Source of the DNA: Pseudomonas cedrina subsp. cedrina
GTDB lineage: Bacteria; Pseudomonadota; Gammaproteobacteria; Pseudomonadales; Pseudomonadaceae
Assembly: GCF_001983175.1 (NCBI RefSeq)
Contig: NZ_MNPW01000012.1
Location: 178,074 to 242,073 of the forward strand
DNA length: 64,000 nucleotides
Reading direction: 5' to 3'
The notes under the pieces are model-generated. The model was not told where the DNA came from and made no database searches. It saw only the letters and a list, made by a program, of their open reading frames with translations. Below, in pieces: positions 51,488-60,017 of the stretch. The translations under genes and the position numbers were made by a program. Within the stretch, counting starts at the first letter, position 1, and each line of letters begins with the position of its first letter.

Positions 51488-52546
51488 TCAGCCGAGGTAA
51501 TTGCCGTAGCCGACCATGGCGATTGCACCGAGGATCACCGCGATGCCGGCCACCAGTACGCCTTTGTTGGCCGCGCTGGTGCCGTGCCATTCGCGGAAAT
51601 ACAGGCCCCAGCAGTTGGACACGATGATGATGAACGACATGTGCAGCACCCAGGAACTGGCGTCGTTCTGCAGGCGACTTTCGCCCATGCCGTAGAAGAA
51701 AAACTGCAGGAACCACAGCGTGCCGGCAATGGCGACCAACAGGTAATTGCCCAGTAACGGGGTGCTGCGGTCGGTGTAGTTATGGAAGGTACGGTTGCGC
51801 CAGTTCAGCCACAGGCACCAGATACCATTGGTGGTAAGGCCGCCCCACATGATCACCATGAAGGTCACGTTGTTCTGGAACAGACTGTTGGCGCCATGTT
51901 CCACTGCGGCGGCGGCCAGTGGGCGACCGGCGGAAATGCCGTAGCTGAAGCACGCACTGAGCACGCCGGAAATCACCGCCACCAGCATGCCCTTGCCCAG
52001 GGAGAACTCGCTGACACTGGCGAACTTCACCGCCTGGGACACTTCGCGTTCCTTGATCAGCCCGGCTTTGCCGCACACCGCGATACCGACCAGCGACACC
52101 GCCACGCCCCACAGCACCCAATGCCCGCCCTGGGACGCCAGCATCGAGGTCAGCGTACCTTCGGTTTCAGTGGTGAACAGGTCGCGGTACAGGGCCGGCA
52201 TCAGGGCGCCGAGGGCCGAGGTGAGGCCCATGATCAACGACATGCCCAGGGACAAGCCCAGGTAACGCATGGTCAGGCCGAAGGTCAGCCCGCCAATACC
52301 CCACAACACGCCGAACATATAGGTCCAGAGCAAGGTGCTGGTGTCGGCGTTGCGCAGGATTTCGACCCAGCCGGGCACCGTCAGTTGGGCGGCGATCAGT
52401 GGCACGATCAGCCAGGACACCAGGCCGCCGGTGATCCAGTAGCTTTCCCAGGCCCAGCCGCGGACCTTCTTGTAGGGGATGTAGAAACTGCCGGAAGCGA
52501 AGCCGCCGATAAAGTGCAGAATCACACCAAGGAGAATGATTTCCAC
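51488..52546 (-). CDS. rhaT: L-rhamnose-proton symporter RhaT
   Basis: 352 residues, about ten membrane spans, close to the enteric RhaT length. ILHFIGGFASGSFYIPYKKVRGWAWESYW (recognised in parts: GFASGSFYIPYKKV and WAWESYW) and MRYLGLSLGMSL are highly typical of RhaT, which belongs to the drug/metabolite transporter superfamily. Imports L-rhamnose with a proton. Between the mutarotase and dehydrogenase genes in the operon, 40 and 27 bp from them. Confidence 0.92.
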   Translation of the reverse strand: MEIILLGVILHFIGGFASGSFYIPYKKVRGWAWESYWITGGLVSWLIVPLIAAQLTVPGWVEILRNADTSTLLWTYMFGVLWGIGGLTFGLTMRYLGLSLGMSLIMGLTSALGALMPALYRDLFTTETEGTLTSMLASQGGHWVLWGVAVSLVGIAVCGKAGLIKEREVSQAVKFASVSEFSLGKGMLVAVISGVLSACFSYGISAGRPLAAAAVEHGANSLFQNNVTFMVIMWGGLTTNGIWCLWLNWRNRTFHNYTDRSTPLLGNYLLVAIAGTLWFLQFFFYGMGESRLQNDASSWVLHMSFIIIVSNCWGLYFREWHGTSAANKGVLVAGIAVILGAIAMVGYGNYLG

Positions 52547-52586
52547 GTAATTGAATCCTTTTTATTGTTGTTGTGGGTCGGTTGGA

Positions 52587-52910
52587 TCAGGTGCGCGTCA
52601 GTTGGAACATCGGAAGCAGGTCGACACTTATTGGCGAAGCGTCTGCATGGCTGGGCATGATGTCCTGCATGTAGGTCCACCAGCGCTGCATCAAGTCGGT
52701 GCCGGGCAGTTCATCCAGGCCATGCAAGTCCTCGTGGGTGAGCATCGCGAACAACGCGTTGGCCGGCTCATCGAGGAAAATCCGGTAATCCACCACGCCC
52801 GCGTCCAGCAGGGCCTGGGCCAGTTCCGGCCAGATCTGGTCATGGCGTCGGCGATACTCGGCGGCCTGGCCGGGGTTGAGGTTCATGCGAAAGGCACGGG
52901 TCTGCATCAC
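52587..52910 (-). CDS. rhaM: L-rhamnose mutarotase RhaM
   Basis: 107 residues, family size (about 104). Interconverts alpha and beta L-rhamnopyranose. It matches in RMNLNPGQAAEYRRRHDQIWPEL with the catalytic His, the central DYRIFLDEP strand, and WWTYMQDIMP. The ATG overlaps the stop of the upstream lactonase gene by four bases. In a dehydrogenase-type pathway it would supply the anomer used by the sugar dehydrogenase. Confidence 0.92.
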   Translation of the reverse strand: MMQTRAFRMNLNPGQAAEYRRRHDQIWPELAQALLDAGVVDYRIFLDEPANALFAMLTHEDLHGLDELPGTDLMQRWWTYMQDIMPSHADASPISVDLLPMFQLTRT

Positions 52911-53788
52911 TGGTCTCCATGGGGTGGCGTCGGTGTGTAGATGCGCACCGTGTTATGCAGGAAGAACTTCGCTTGCACCGCCTCGGGTTTGTCGGCCATG
53001 CACTGTTTGACGAGCCCCAGGGTGGTGGCGAAATTCGCCAGGTGATCGCTGTTGGGCCAGTCGCTGCCGAAGAAGCAACGCTCTTCGCCAAAGGCCTCCC
53101 ACAGCACCGCCAGGCGGTCGTGGTAGAACGCCGTGTCGGTGATCAAACCGTGCGGCCCGAGCTGGGGGATTTCCGCCAGTTTGGCGAACACATTCGGGCG
53201 TTCGGCCAGGCGCAGCAGGTCAGCGTGGTAGGCGGCTTCTTCACCCGCCGGCACTTGGGCGTTGGGCAGGTGATCAACGATGATGCGCAGCTGTGGCAAA
53301 GCATCGCTCAGGTGCAACAGTGCCTTGATCAAGCGCGGGTTCGGATTGGCGCTGTCCAGGCCACGGCCGCAGGCGGCCAATTGGCGCAGGCCATCGATAA
53401 AACCGGGGCGAGTCTGGTCTTGCAGCAGGTCGCGGTCCCACAGGTTGCCGTAGCGCAGGCCGAGGAACAGCGGTTCATCCGCCAACGCCTCGAGGTCGGC
53501 GGCGAAGTCGGGCTGCAGCGGGTCCAGGTTGCCGACAAAACCCAGCATGCGCGGCTCACTGCGCAGTGTGTCGAGCAGCCAGCGGTTATCGTCGCGCCAC
53601 GGGCTGGCTTCCACGGCAATCGCGCCGACCACGTTGTGTGGGCCGGCCAGGGCCCAGTAGTCCGCCGGCAGGTGCGCGGCGTACAACCGGTTGCCCGGCT
53701 CAGGCCAGGGGATGCCCTGGGGGCGGCGCGGATCGAACAGGTGCAGGTGGCTGTCGATGATCGGGCCGCTATAAAGCGCGTGGGGCAT
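52907..53788 (-). CDS. Amidohydrolase-2 family lactonase, probable L-rhamnono-lactonase
   Basis: 293 residues. TIM-barrel amidohydrolase of the COG3618 type: N-terminal IDSHLHLFDP metal motif, IIVDHLP in the middle and FFGSDWPNSD with the metal-binding Asp near residue 245. Family members open sugar-acid lactones such as L-fucono- and L-rhamnono-lactone. In this operon the only missing hydrolytic step is L-rhamnono-lactone to L-rhamnonate. Overlaps rhaM by four bases and follows the aldehyde dehydrogenase gene after 70 bp. Confidence 0.82.
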   Translation of the reverse strand: MPHALYSGPIIDSHLHLFDPRRPQGIPWPEPGNRLYAAHLPADYWALAGPHNVVGAIAVEASPWRDDNRWLLDTLRSEPRMLGFVGNLDPLQPDFAADLEALADEPLFLGLRYGNLWDRDLLQDQTRPGFIDGLRQLAACGRGLDSANPNPRLIKALLHLSDALPQLRIIVDHLPNAQVPAGEEAAYHADLLRLAERPNVFAKLAEIPQLGPHGLITDTAFYHDRLAVLWEAFGEERCFFGSDWPNSDHLANFATTLGLVKQCMADKPEAVQAKFFLHNTVRIYTPTPPHGDQ

Positions 53789-53858
53789 GGCACAGTCCTT
53801 ATCAGAAACGAAATCGGAAGGGTCCGCACGCTAGCGTGCGTGGCCCGGTTTAAACAGC

Positions 53859-55292
53859 TCAGCTCTGCAGATACACCACATGGGTATGGGTGTATTCGTA
53901 CAGGCCGTGCTTGCCGTCGGCACCGCCGATCCCGGATTTTCGTACGCCGGCATGAAAGCCTTGCATGGCCTCGAAGTTCTCGCGGTTGACGTAGGTTTCG
54001 CCAAAGTCGATCTCGCGTATCGCGTGCATGGCCTTACCCAAGTCGCGGGTATAAATCGACGAGGTCAGGCCGTAGTCGCAGTCATTGGCCAGGGCGATGG
54101 CTTCGTCGAGGTCGTCGACAATCTGGATCGGCAACACCGGGCCGAAGATCTCTTCGCGCATGATCTCCATATCGGCGCGGCACCCCGCCAAGACCGTTGG
54201 CTGGAAGTGGAAGCCCGCGCCGAGGTCGGCAATCTGCCCGCCGCTGATCAAGGCGGCGCCCTGGCTCAGTGCGGTGCGAACCTTGCGGTCGACGCTGTCG
54301 AGGCCCTGGCGATTGATCAACGGGCCCATTTCCACATCGGCCTGGGCAATCGGATCGCCATAGCGGGTCGCCGACATCGCCGCGCTGATGCGCTCGATAA
54401 ACTGATCCGCGACCTTGCGTTCCACATACACCCGTTCGGCGCAGTTGCACACCTGGCCGGTGTTGATGATGCGCGAATCGCGGATGGCTTTGACCGCCAG
54501 CTCCAGATCGGCATCCGCGAGTACGATGGCCGGCGCCTTGCCGCCCAATTCCAGGTTGAGCTTGGTGATGTTCGGCGCGGCGGCGGCCATGATCCGCGTG
54601 CCGGTGGCGACGCTGCCGGTGAAGCTGATCATGTCCACGCCTTTATGCGCAGTGAGTGCGCCGCCGACCTGGCCGTCGCCGCAGACTACGTTGAATACGC
54701 CGGCGGGCAGGTCGGTCTCGGCCACCAATTTGGCGAATTCAAAGCAATTGTTCGGGGTTTCTTCGCTGGGCTTGATCACGATCGTGTTGCCGGTGAGCAA
54801 CGCCGGCGCCATTTTGCGCGCGATCAAAAAGAATGGGAAATTCCACGGCAGGATGCCGGCCACCACGCCCAACGGCTTGCGGAACAGGAAGATATTTTCG
54901 TTGGGGCGGTCGCTGGTGATGATCTCGCCTTCGATACGCCGCGCCCATTCGGCCATGTAGTCGAGGTAATCGGCGGTGAAGTTCACTTCAACCTCGGCCA
55001 GGCCCGTGACCTTGCCTTGTTCCAGGGTGATGGTACGGGCCAGGTGCGCGACGTTCTCGCGCAGTTTGGCGGCGATGCGGCGCAGGTGCCCGGCGCGTTC
55101 GATCGCGGGTTTGCGTGCCCAGTCTTTTTGCGCACTGCGGGCAGCGGCGAGGGCTTGGTCGACATCGGCGGCGGTGGACGCTGGCACCTTGGACAGCAAG
55201 GCGCCGGTGGCCGGGTTGAGCACATCGATGTGGCTATCGCTTGCGGTAAAGCGGCCGTTGATGAAGTTCTGGTAAACGGGAACGGATGACAT
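53859..55292 (-). CDS. aldA: L-lactaldehyde dehydrogenase (AldA-like)
   Basis: 477 residues from ATG 55292 (GAGGA about 8 nt upstream); enteric AldA is of almost the same length. ILPWNFPFFLIARKMAPALL, SFTGSVATGT, LELGGKAPAIV with base Glu, NTGQVCNCAERVYV with catalytic Cys, and the C-terminal IGGADGKHGLYEYTHTHVVY tail (typical AldA ending) are seen. Oxidises L-lactaldehyde from the aldolase step to L-lactate with NAD+. Only 10 bp after the aldolase gene. Confidence 0.9.
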   Translation of the reverse strand: MSSVPVYQNFINGRFTASDSHIDVLNPATGALLSKVPASTAADVDQALAAARSAQKDWARKPAIERAGHLRRIAAKLRENVAHLARTITLEQGKVTGLAEVEVNFTADYLDYMAEWARRIEGEIITSDRPNENIFLFRKPLGVVAGILPWNFPFFLIARKMAPALLTGNTIVIKPSEETPNNCFEFAKLVAETDLPAGVFNVVCGDGQVGGALTAHKGVDMISFTGSVATGTRIMAAAAPNITKLNLELGGKAPAIVLADADLELAVKAIRDSRIINTGQVCNCAERVYVERKVADQFIERISAAMSATRYGDPIAQADVEMGPLINRQGLDSVDRKVRTALSQGAALISGGQIADLGAGFHFQPTVLAGCRADMEIMREEIFGPVLPIQIVDDLDEAIALANDCDYGLTSSIYTRDLGKAMHAIREIDFGETYVNRENFEAMQGFHAGVRKSGIGGADGKHGLYEYTHTHVVYLQS

Positions 55293-55302
55293 GGCAGGTT
55301 CC

Positions 55303-56103
55303 TCAGTAAGTGCGCGAAGGCGCTTGGGTGTCGGCAGCCGGGCGATAGCGTGCGAGGGTGGCCAGGGCGCTCTGGCGTAGCAGGCTGATATCAATGGCCA
55401 CCGCGATAAAGCGGCAACCCCAGGCCTGGTAGCGGCGGGCGTCTTCTTCGTTGGGCGCCAGGATGCCGCTGACCTTGCCGGCGGCGAGGGTCGCATCCAC
55501 TGCGTGCCTGATACGTTCCTGCACCTCGGGGTGGCCGGGGTTGCCGGCGTGCCCGAGGCCGATGGACAGGTCGGCGGGGCCGATAAACACCGCGTCCACG
55601 CCTTCCACGGCGGCAATCGCCGCGACGTTTTCCACGCCCAGGCGCGACTCCACCTGCACGATCAGGCATAACTCTTCATGGGCGGTATTGAGGTAGTCCG
55701 CCACGCCATCCCAACGTGTGGCGCGGGTCAGTCCGCCGCCGACGCCACGGATGCCATGGGGCGGATAACGCATGGCACGCACCAGGGCCTGGGCCTGTTC
55801 GGCGGTTTCGACCATGGGGATCATCAGGGTCTGGGCGCCGACATCGAGCAGTTGCTTGATCAGGCTGGCGTCACCGTTTACTGCGCGCACGACGGGCGCA
55901 GTAGAGTAGGGCGCTACGGTCTGCAACTGGTTGAGCACGCTCGGCACCGTGTTGGGTGCGTGTTCGCCGTCGATCAGCATCCAGTCGTAACCGAGGCTGG
56001 CGACGATCTCGGCGGCGTAGCCGGTGGCGAAACCGGCCCAGATGCCATATTGGGTGGCGTTCCGAGCGAGGGCGGCCTTGAAGCCATTGCGGGGCATGTT
56101 CAT
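55303..56103 (-). CDS. rhmA: 2-keto-3-deoxy-L-rhamnonate aldolase (RhmA, HpaI family)
   Basis: 266 residues from ATG 56103 with GGAG 8 nt upstream. Class II pyruvate aldolase: LIDGEHAPN (Asp45, His48), Arg73 in VVRAVNGD, MIPMVET, VQVESR and AVFIGPADLSIGLG. Cleaves 2-keto-3-deoxy-L-rhamnonate to pyruvate and L-lactaldehyde. It has the same numbering of catalytic residues as HpaI at 1993, so the two are parallel paralogues; the position next to rhamnonate dehydratase and lactaldehyde dehydrogenase genes decides the function. Confidence 0.88.
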   Translation of the reverse strand: MNMPRNGFKAALARNATQYGIWAGFATGYAAEIVASLGYDWMLIDGEHAPNTVPSVLNQLQTVAPYSTAPVVRAVNGDASLIKQLLDVGAQTLMIPMVETAEQAQALVRAMRYPPHGIRGVGGGLTRATRWDGVADYLNTAHEELCLIVQVESRLGVENVAAIAAVEGVDAVFIGPADLSIGLGHAGNPGHPEVQERIRHAVDATLAAGKVSGILAPNEEDARRYQAWGCRFIAVAIDISLLRQSALATLARYRPAADTQAPSRTY

Positions 56104-56114
56104 GGCGACGCTCC

Positions 56115-57299
56115 TTAGCGGTTGTACGGACGGTGCAGTTGGCAATCGGGGTTCAGGTCAACGCCAAAACCGGGCTTGTCCAGCACCGACAGGCGCATGC
56201 GGCCATTGACCGGTACCGGTTCACCGAGCAGTTGCGGGTGAAACATCGGCACCACTTCATCGGCCTTGGGCGCCATCATCAGAAACTCGGCGAATGGACT
56301 GTTATGGCGGGTGGCAACAAAGTGGTAGCTGTAGACCGACGAGCCATGGGGCACGACCATTGCGTTATGGGCATCGGCCAGGGCCGAGATTTTCACCAGC
56401 TCGGTGAGGCCGCCGCACCAACCGACATCGGGCTGGATAATGTCGCAGCAGCCCATCTCCAGGAGCATGCGGAAACCCCAGCGCGTGGCTTCATGCTCGC
56501 CAGTGGTCACCAGCATGCCTTTTGGCACGTTGTTGCGCAGGGCGGCGTAGCCCCAGTAATCGTCCGGAGATAGGGCTTCTTCGATCCACTTGAGCCCATG
56601 TTCGTGGGCGCCTACGGCCAGTTTGGTGGCATAGTTCACATCCAGGCTCATCCAGCAATCGAGCATCAACCAGAAGTCCGGGCCGACCCGTTCACGCATG
56701 GTCGCCAGGGCCTCCAGGTTTTTGCGCAGGCCTTCTTCACCTTCGCTGGGGCCGTGATGCAGGGGCATCTTGCCGCCGATAAAGCCCATTTTCTGGGCCA
56801 GGTCGGGGCGCGCGCCGGTGGCGTAAAACTGCAATTCATCCCGTACCGCACCGCCGAGCAGTTGGTGAACGGGCTCCTGGCGGATCTTACCGAGCAGGTC
56901 CCACAGGGCCAGGTCGACACCGGAAATGGTGTTGATCACCAGACCCTTGCGGCCATAGAAAAGGGTGGACTGGTACATCTGGTCCCAGATCTTTTCGATA
57001 TCGGTGACGCGCGCTCCTTCGATAAAGCGCGCCAGGTGTTTCTCTACGATATAAGCCGCGGGTTCACCGCCGGTGGTCACGGCGAAACCGACGGTGCCGT
57101 CGCTGGCTTCGATCTCCACCACCAGGGTGCCGAGCACGTTGATGCCGAAGCTACGACGGCTCTGGCGGTACTCAGGATATTTGCTCATGGGCGTGGAGAT
57201 GTGATCGTCGATCCAATGGCCGTCAGCCTGGTCGTGGTAATCGGCGCCGCCGCCTCGCAGTACAAAGGCGCGTACGTGTTTGATGGTGAGATGACCCAT
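56115..57299 (-). CDS. rhmD: L-rhamnonate dehydratase RhmD (enolase superfamily)
   Basis: 394 residues from the ATG at 57299 (AGGAG 8 nt upstream). Mandelate-racemase subgroup. Mg ligands Asp214 (LMLDCWMS), Glu240 (KWIEEAL) and Glu268 (TTGEHEATRWG) and the catalytic His318 (VVPHGSSVYSY) match the enteric RhmD positions with a near-constant offset of about 12. Removes water from L-rhamnonate to give 2-keto-3-deoxy-L-rhamnonate. HISTPMSKYPEYR and SRRSFGINVLGTLVVEIE are further RhmD-type sequence. Gaps of 11 and 16 bp to its neighbours. Confidence 0.93.
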   Translation of the reverse strand: MGHLTIKHVRAFVLRGGGADYHDQADGHWIDDHISTPMSKYPEYRQSRRSFGINVLGTLVVEIEASDGTVGFAVTTGGEPAAYIVEKHLARFIEGARVTDIEKIWDQMYQSTLFYGRKGLVINTISGVDLALWDLLGKIRQEPVHQLLGGAVRDELQFYATGARPDLAQKMGFIGGKMPLHHGPSEGEEGLRKNLEALATMRERVGPDFWLMLDCWMSLDVNYATKLAVGAHEHGLKWIEEALSPDDYWGYAALRNNVPKGMLVTTGEHEATRWGFRMLLEMGCCDIIQPDVGWCGGLTELVKISALADAHNAMVVPHGSSVYSYHFVATRHNSPFAEFLMMAPKADEVVPMFHPQLLGEPVPVNGRMRLSVLDKPGFGVDLNPDCQLHRPYNR

Positions 57300-57315
57300 G
57301 GTGTGACTCCTGGCG

Positions 57316-58611
57316 TTAAACAGTGGCCGGCGTGTTCGACGCGGTGCGGCCGGGTGAATGGATGCCCAGTACCAGCAATGCGGCCAGTACCGTGGTAGCG
57401 GACAGCAGGTACAAACCGGCTGCCGGGGAATGGAAGGCACCTTCGGCCCAGTGCTTGATCACCGGCGCGATAAAGCCGCCGAGGGCTCCGAAGGAGTTGA
57501 TCAGCGCAATGCCCGCTGCCGCAGCGCTGCCGGCCAGGTAACTGGAGGGGAAGGTCCAGAACACCGGCTGCACGGCGATAAACCCTGAGGCGGCAAAACA
57601 CAGGGCGAGCATGCCCAGCAGCGGGTTGGCGAAGGTCATCGAGCAGGCGATGCCGGCGGCGGCCATCAGCAACGTCAGGCAGGCTGTTTGGCGACGCAAA
57701 CCGGAGCGGTCGGAATAGGCCGGAATCCACCAGGCAGCGAATAGCGCGCAGACCCAGGGGATGGCCGAGACCAGTCCCACCATCAAGCCCACCTTGGTGC
57801 CGAGCAGGCCACCCACCTGAGTAGGCAGGTAAAACACCACGCCATATACGCTGGCCTGGATCAGCAGGTACACCAGGCACAGGTACAGCACCGAGGGTTG
57901 GCACAACACGGTCAGCAGGCTGCGGCCATGGGAGGTTTTGTGTTGGTCTTCGCGGTCGAGCAGGCTTTGGATTTGCTGGCGCTCGTCCACGCTCAGCCAC
58001 TTGGCGTCGGCCGGGCGGTTGTCCAGATACCAATAAGCCCATATGCCAACAGCGGTGGCCATCAAGCCTTCGACGGCGAACAGCCATTGCCAGCCGTGAA
58101 TCCCACCGAAACCGTCCATCTCCAACAGCAAACCGGACAACGGGCTGCCGAAGATGAATGCCAGGGGGGCGCCGAAGTAGAAGAAGCCCATGGCCTTGCC
58201 GCGCACGGCCTGGGGGAACCAGTATGTGAGGTAGAGGATCACGCCCGGAAAGAAGCCGGCTTCGGCCACGCCCAGCAGGAAGCGCAGTACATAGAAGCTG
58301 GTTTCGTTATGGGCGAACACCATCGCCGCCGAGATCAAGCCCCAGCTGACCATGATGCGGCACATCCACAGGCGGGCGCCGACGCGGTGCAAGATCAGGT
58401 TGCTCGGCACTTCCAGCAGTGCGTAGCCGACGAAGAACACACCGGCGCCAAAGGCAAAGGCGGCATCGCTCAAACCGGTATCAGCCTGGAAGGCTTGTTT
58501 GGCAAACCCGACGTTGGCGCGGTCGAGAAACGCCATGATGTACATCAGCAGCAGAAAGGGCAGCAGCCGCCAGGAAATCTTGGCGAGCAGGGGCGCAGGC
58601 AGGGTTTTCAT
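57316..58611 (-). CDS. MFS transporter, probable L-rhamnonate/rhamnose importer (ACS family)
   Basis: 431 residues, about twelve spans. Anion:cation symporter signatures as in HpaX: YIMAFLDRANVGFAKQAFQ and YVLRFLLGVAEAGFFPGVIL. Members carry sugar acids such as galactarate, glucarate and, in the enteric rhm cluster, rhamnonate. First gene of the nine-gene rhamnose operon. Together with RhaT it gives the cell two entry routes, probably one for the acid and one for the sugar. Divergent from the LysR gene. Confidence 0.84.
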   Translation of the reverse strand: MKTLPAPLLAKISWRLLPFLLLMYIMAFLDRANVGFAKQAFQADTGLSDAAFAFGAGVFFVGYALLEVPSNLILHRVGARLWMCRIMVSWGLISAAMVFAHNETSFYVLRFLLGVAEAGFFPGVILYLTYWFPQAVRGKAMGFFYFGAPLAFIFGSPLSGLLLEMDGFGGIHGWQWLFAVEGLMATAVGIWAYWYLDNRPADAKWLSVDERQQIQSLLDREDQHKTSHGRSLLTVLCQPSVLYLCLVYLLIQASVYGVVFYLPTQVGGLLGTKVGLMVGLVSAIPWVCALFAAWWIPAYSDRSGLRRQTACLTLLMAAAGIACSMTFANPLLGMLALCFAASGFIAVQPVFWTFPSSYLAGSAAAAGIALINSFGALGGFIAPVIKHWAEGAFHSPAAGLYLLSATTVLAALLVLGIHSPGRTASNTPATV

Positions 58612-58693
58612 AAGGGAGTCCGTCGTTTTGTTCTTATGGGCCGGACTGTACGGCGGCCGAGCAATGCGCTACAAATCGAATCTCGCTTAAAGG

Positions 58694-58712
58694 CGATAAC
58701 CTCAGGGTATCG
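58694..58712. promoter_or_regulatory. LysR-type box (T-N11-A) in the rhamnose operon control region
   Basis: CGATAACC-tca-GGGTATCG is an inverted repeat with one mismatch and contains T-N11-A (58697-58709). It lies 15 bp before the LysR gene ATG and 82 bp before the operon start, the usual place for autoregulation and divergent activation. Confidence 0.6.
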
Positions 58713-58727
58713 ATTAAAAGGAAAAAA

Positions 58728-59684
58728 ATGCGTAGTCCTGCGATCTCTCCCAGCCTGTTCAACCGCCTGCGCTACAAGCATTTGCACATGCTGGTGGCGC
58801 TGAGCTCCAGCCAAAACCTGCACCGCGCGTCACAGGCCCTGAACATGTCGCAGCCTGCCGCCACGCGTATGCTGCACGAGATCGAGGACATGTTCGGCTG
58901 CGATCTGTTCGAACGTTTGCCTCGGGGGATGCGCCCTACGGCTCTCGGCCAGCAACTGATCAACTTCGCCGAGTCGGCGCTGAGTGGCCTGGACCGCTGT
59001 GCCGAAGATTTAACGGCGCGTAAGCAGGGCGGTTATGGCTACCTGTCCATCGGTACCATCATGGGCGCCGCGCCGGATCTGGTGATGGACAGCATTGCGC
59101 ACATCAAGTCGCTCAACCCGCAACTGCGTATCCGCATCATGGGTGACACCAGCGACCAAGTGATTCAGTTGCTCGAACAGGGCCGTATCGATCTGGCGAT
59201 CTCGCGCCGCAACGCCGCCACCGACAACGAACACTACAGCTTCGAACCCTTGGGCAATGAGCGCCTGATGGTCGTGGTTCACGCCGGTCACCCGCTGGCC
59301 CAGCGCGATCAGCTATCGCTGGCGGAACTGGTACGTGACTGGCCGTGGATTCTGCAACCGCAAACCAGCCCGGCGCGTATCAGCTTTGACTTGGCGTTGC
59401 AGGACCTGGCACTGCCCAGCCCGGCCGATATCATCGAATGCAGCTCGGTGTATTCGATGCAGCAACTGATCCAACTGACCGATGCGGTGATGGTGTTGTC
59501 GGAAAGCGCCCTGCGTGACTACCTGAAGATGGGCCTGGTGGTGGCACTGCCGGTTGCGTTGGACGTGCGGCTGGCACCGTTTGGCTTGCTGATGCGCAAG
59601 GGCGAGCCGGTGAGTCGGGAATTGGGGTTGTTTATCGACTTGTTGCGGCAGAAAGCAGCCACTCTGGACGCTGCCCCTGCGTAG
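58728..59684 (+). CDS. LysR-family regulator of the rhamnose operon
   Basis: 318 residues. N-terminal winged HTH (RLRYKHLHMLVALSSSQNLHRASQALNMSQPAATRMLHEIE across residues about 10-50, and LFERLPRGMRPTALGQ) and a periplasmic-binding-like effector domain (GYLSIGTIMGAAPDLVMDSI, DLAISRRNA, ERLMVVVHAGHPLA). AAAAGG lies before the ATG. Divergent from the operon. Enteric rhamnose genes use AraC-type RhaS/RhaR and other bacteria use DeoR or GntR types, so control by a LysR protein with the GbpR/GalR-like N-terminus is a variation. The inducer is probably rhamnose or rhamnonate. Confidence 0.85.
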   Translation: MRSPAISPSLFNRLRYKHLHMLVALSSSQNLHRASQALNMSQPAATRMLHEIEDMFGCDLFERLPRGMRPTALGQQLINFAESALSGLDRCAEDLTARKQGGYGYLSIGTIMGAAPDLVMDSIAHIKSLNPQLRIRIMGDTSDQVIQLLEQGRIDLAISRRNAATDNEHYSFEPLGNERLMVVVHAGHPLAQRDQLSLAELVRDWPWILQPQTSPARISFDLALQDLALPSPADIIECSSVYSMQQLIQLTDAVMVLSESALRDYLKMGLVVALPVALDVRLAPFGLLMRKGEPVSRELGLFIDLLRQKAATLDAAPA

Positions 59685-60017
59685 GGGCGGGTTCGATGGC
59701 GAAGGTCCTAGACGCCCTCAACGATATATGCATCGGTATGGCCTGATCGCTGCCGAAAGGGTCGGCGGTTCGGAACACTCGAACATCCGGATGACCTGTT
59801 GAATCACCAATGCATCAGCAACCGTCTTGGATCTTAACAGCCCCCAACAGTGCTCCCTATTTTTGAGCTTTCCGGTAGATAAATCCATCAAATTGTGGCT
59901 TAAGTATTAAATTAATCGATAAGACACAGATTTAGGGAATTAACTCTCTTGATAGGATGGGGCGTTAATTCTATAATTTTGGGGACTAACTGGCCCAGAA
60001 TGGTCTTGGTGCACACT
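59685..60017. other. 333-bp gap before hipB; left part empty, right part promoter/operator
   Basis: 59685-59936 shows no gene or repeat that I can support; it becomes A/T-rich toward 59880-59940. The right end carries the hipBA promoter. Confidence 0.55.
59937..59977 (+). promoter_or_regulatory. hipBA promoter with overlapping inverted-repeat operator
   Basis: TTGATA (59949-59954), exactly 17 bp, then a perfect TATAAT (59972-59977). GAATTAAC (59937-59944) and GTTAATTC (59964-59971) form a perfect 8-bp inverted repeat with 19-bp spacer that brackets the -35 box and ends at the -10 box, as expected if HipB represses its own promoter. Confidence 0.75.

Noticed and set aside
53880..55289. 469-codon plus-strand frame opposite aldA
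   Set aside because: Shadow of aldA with typical antisense residue bias.
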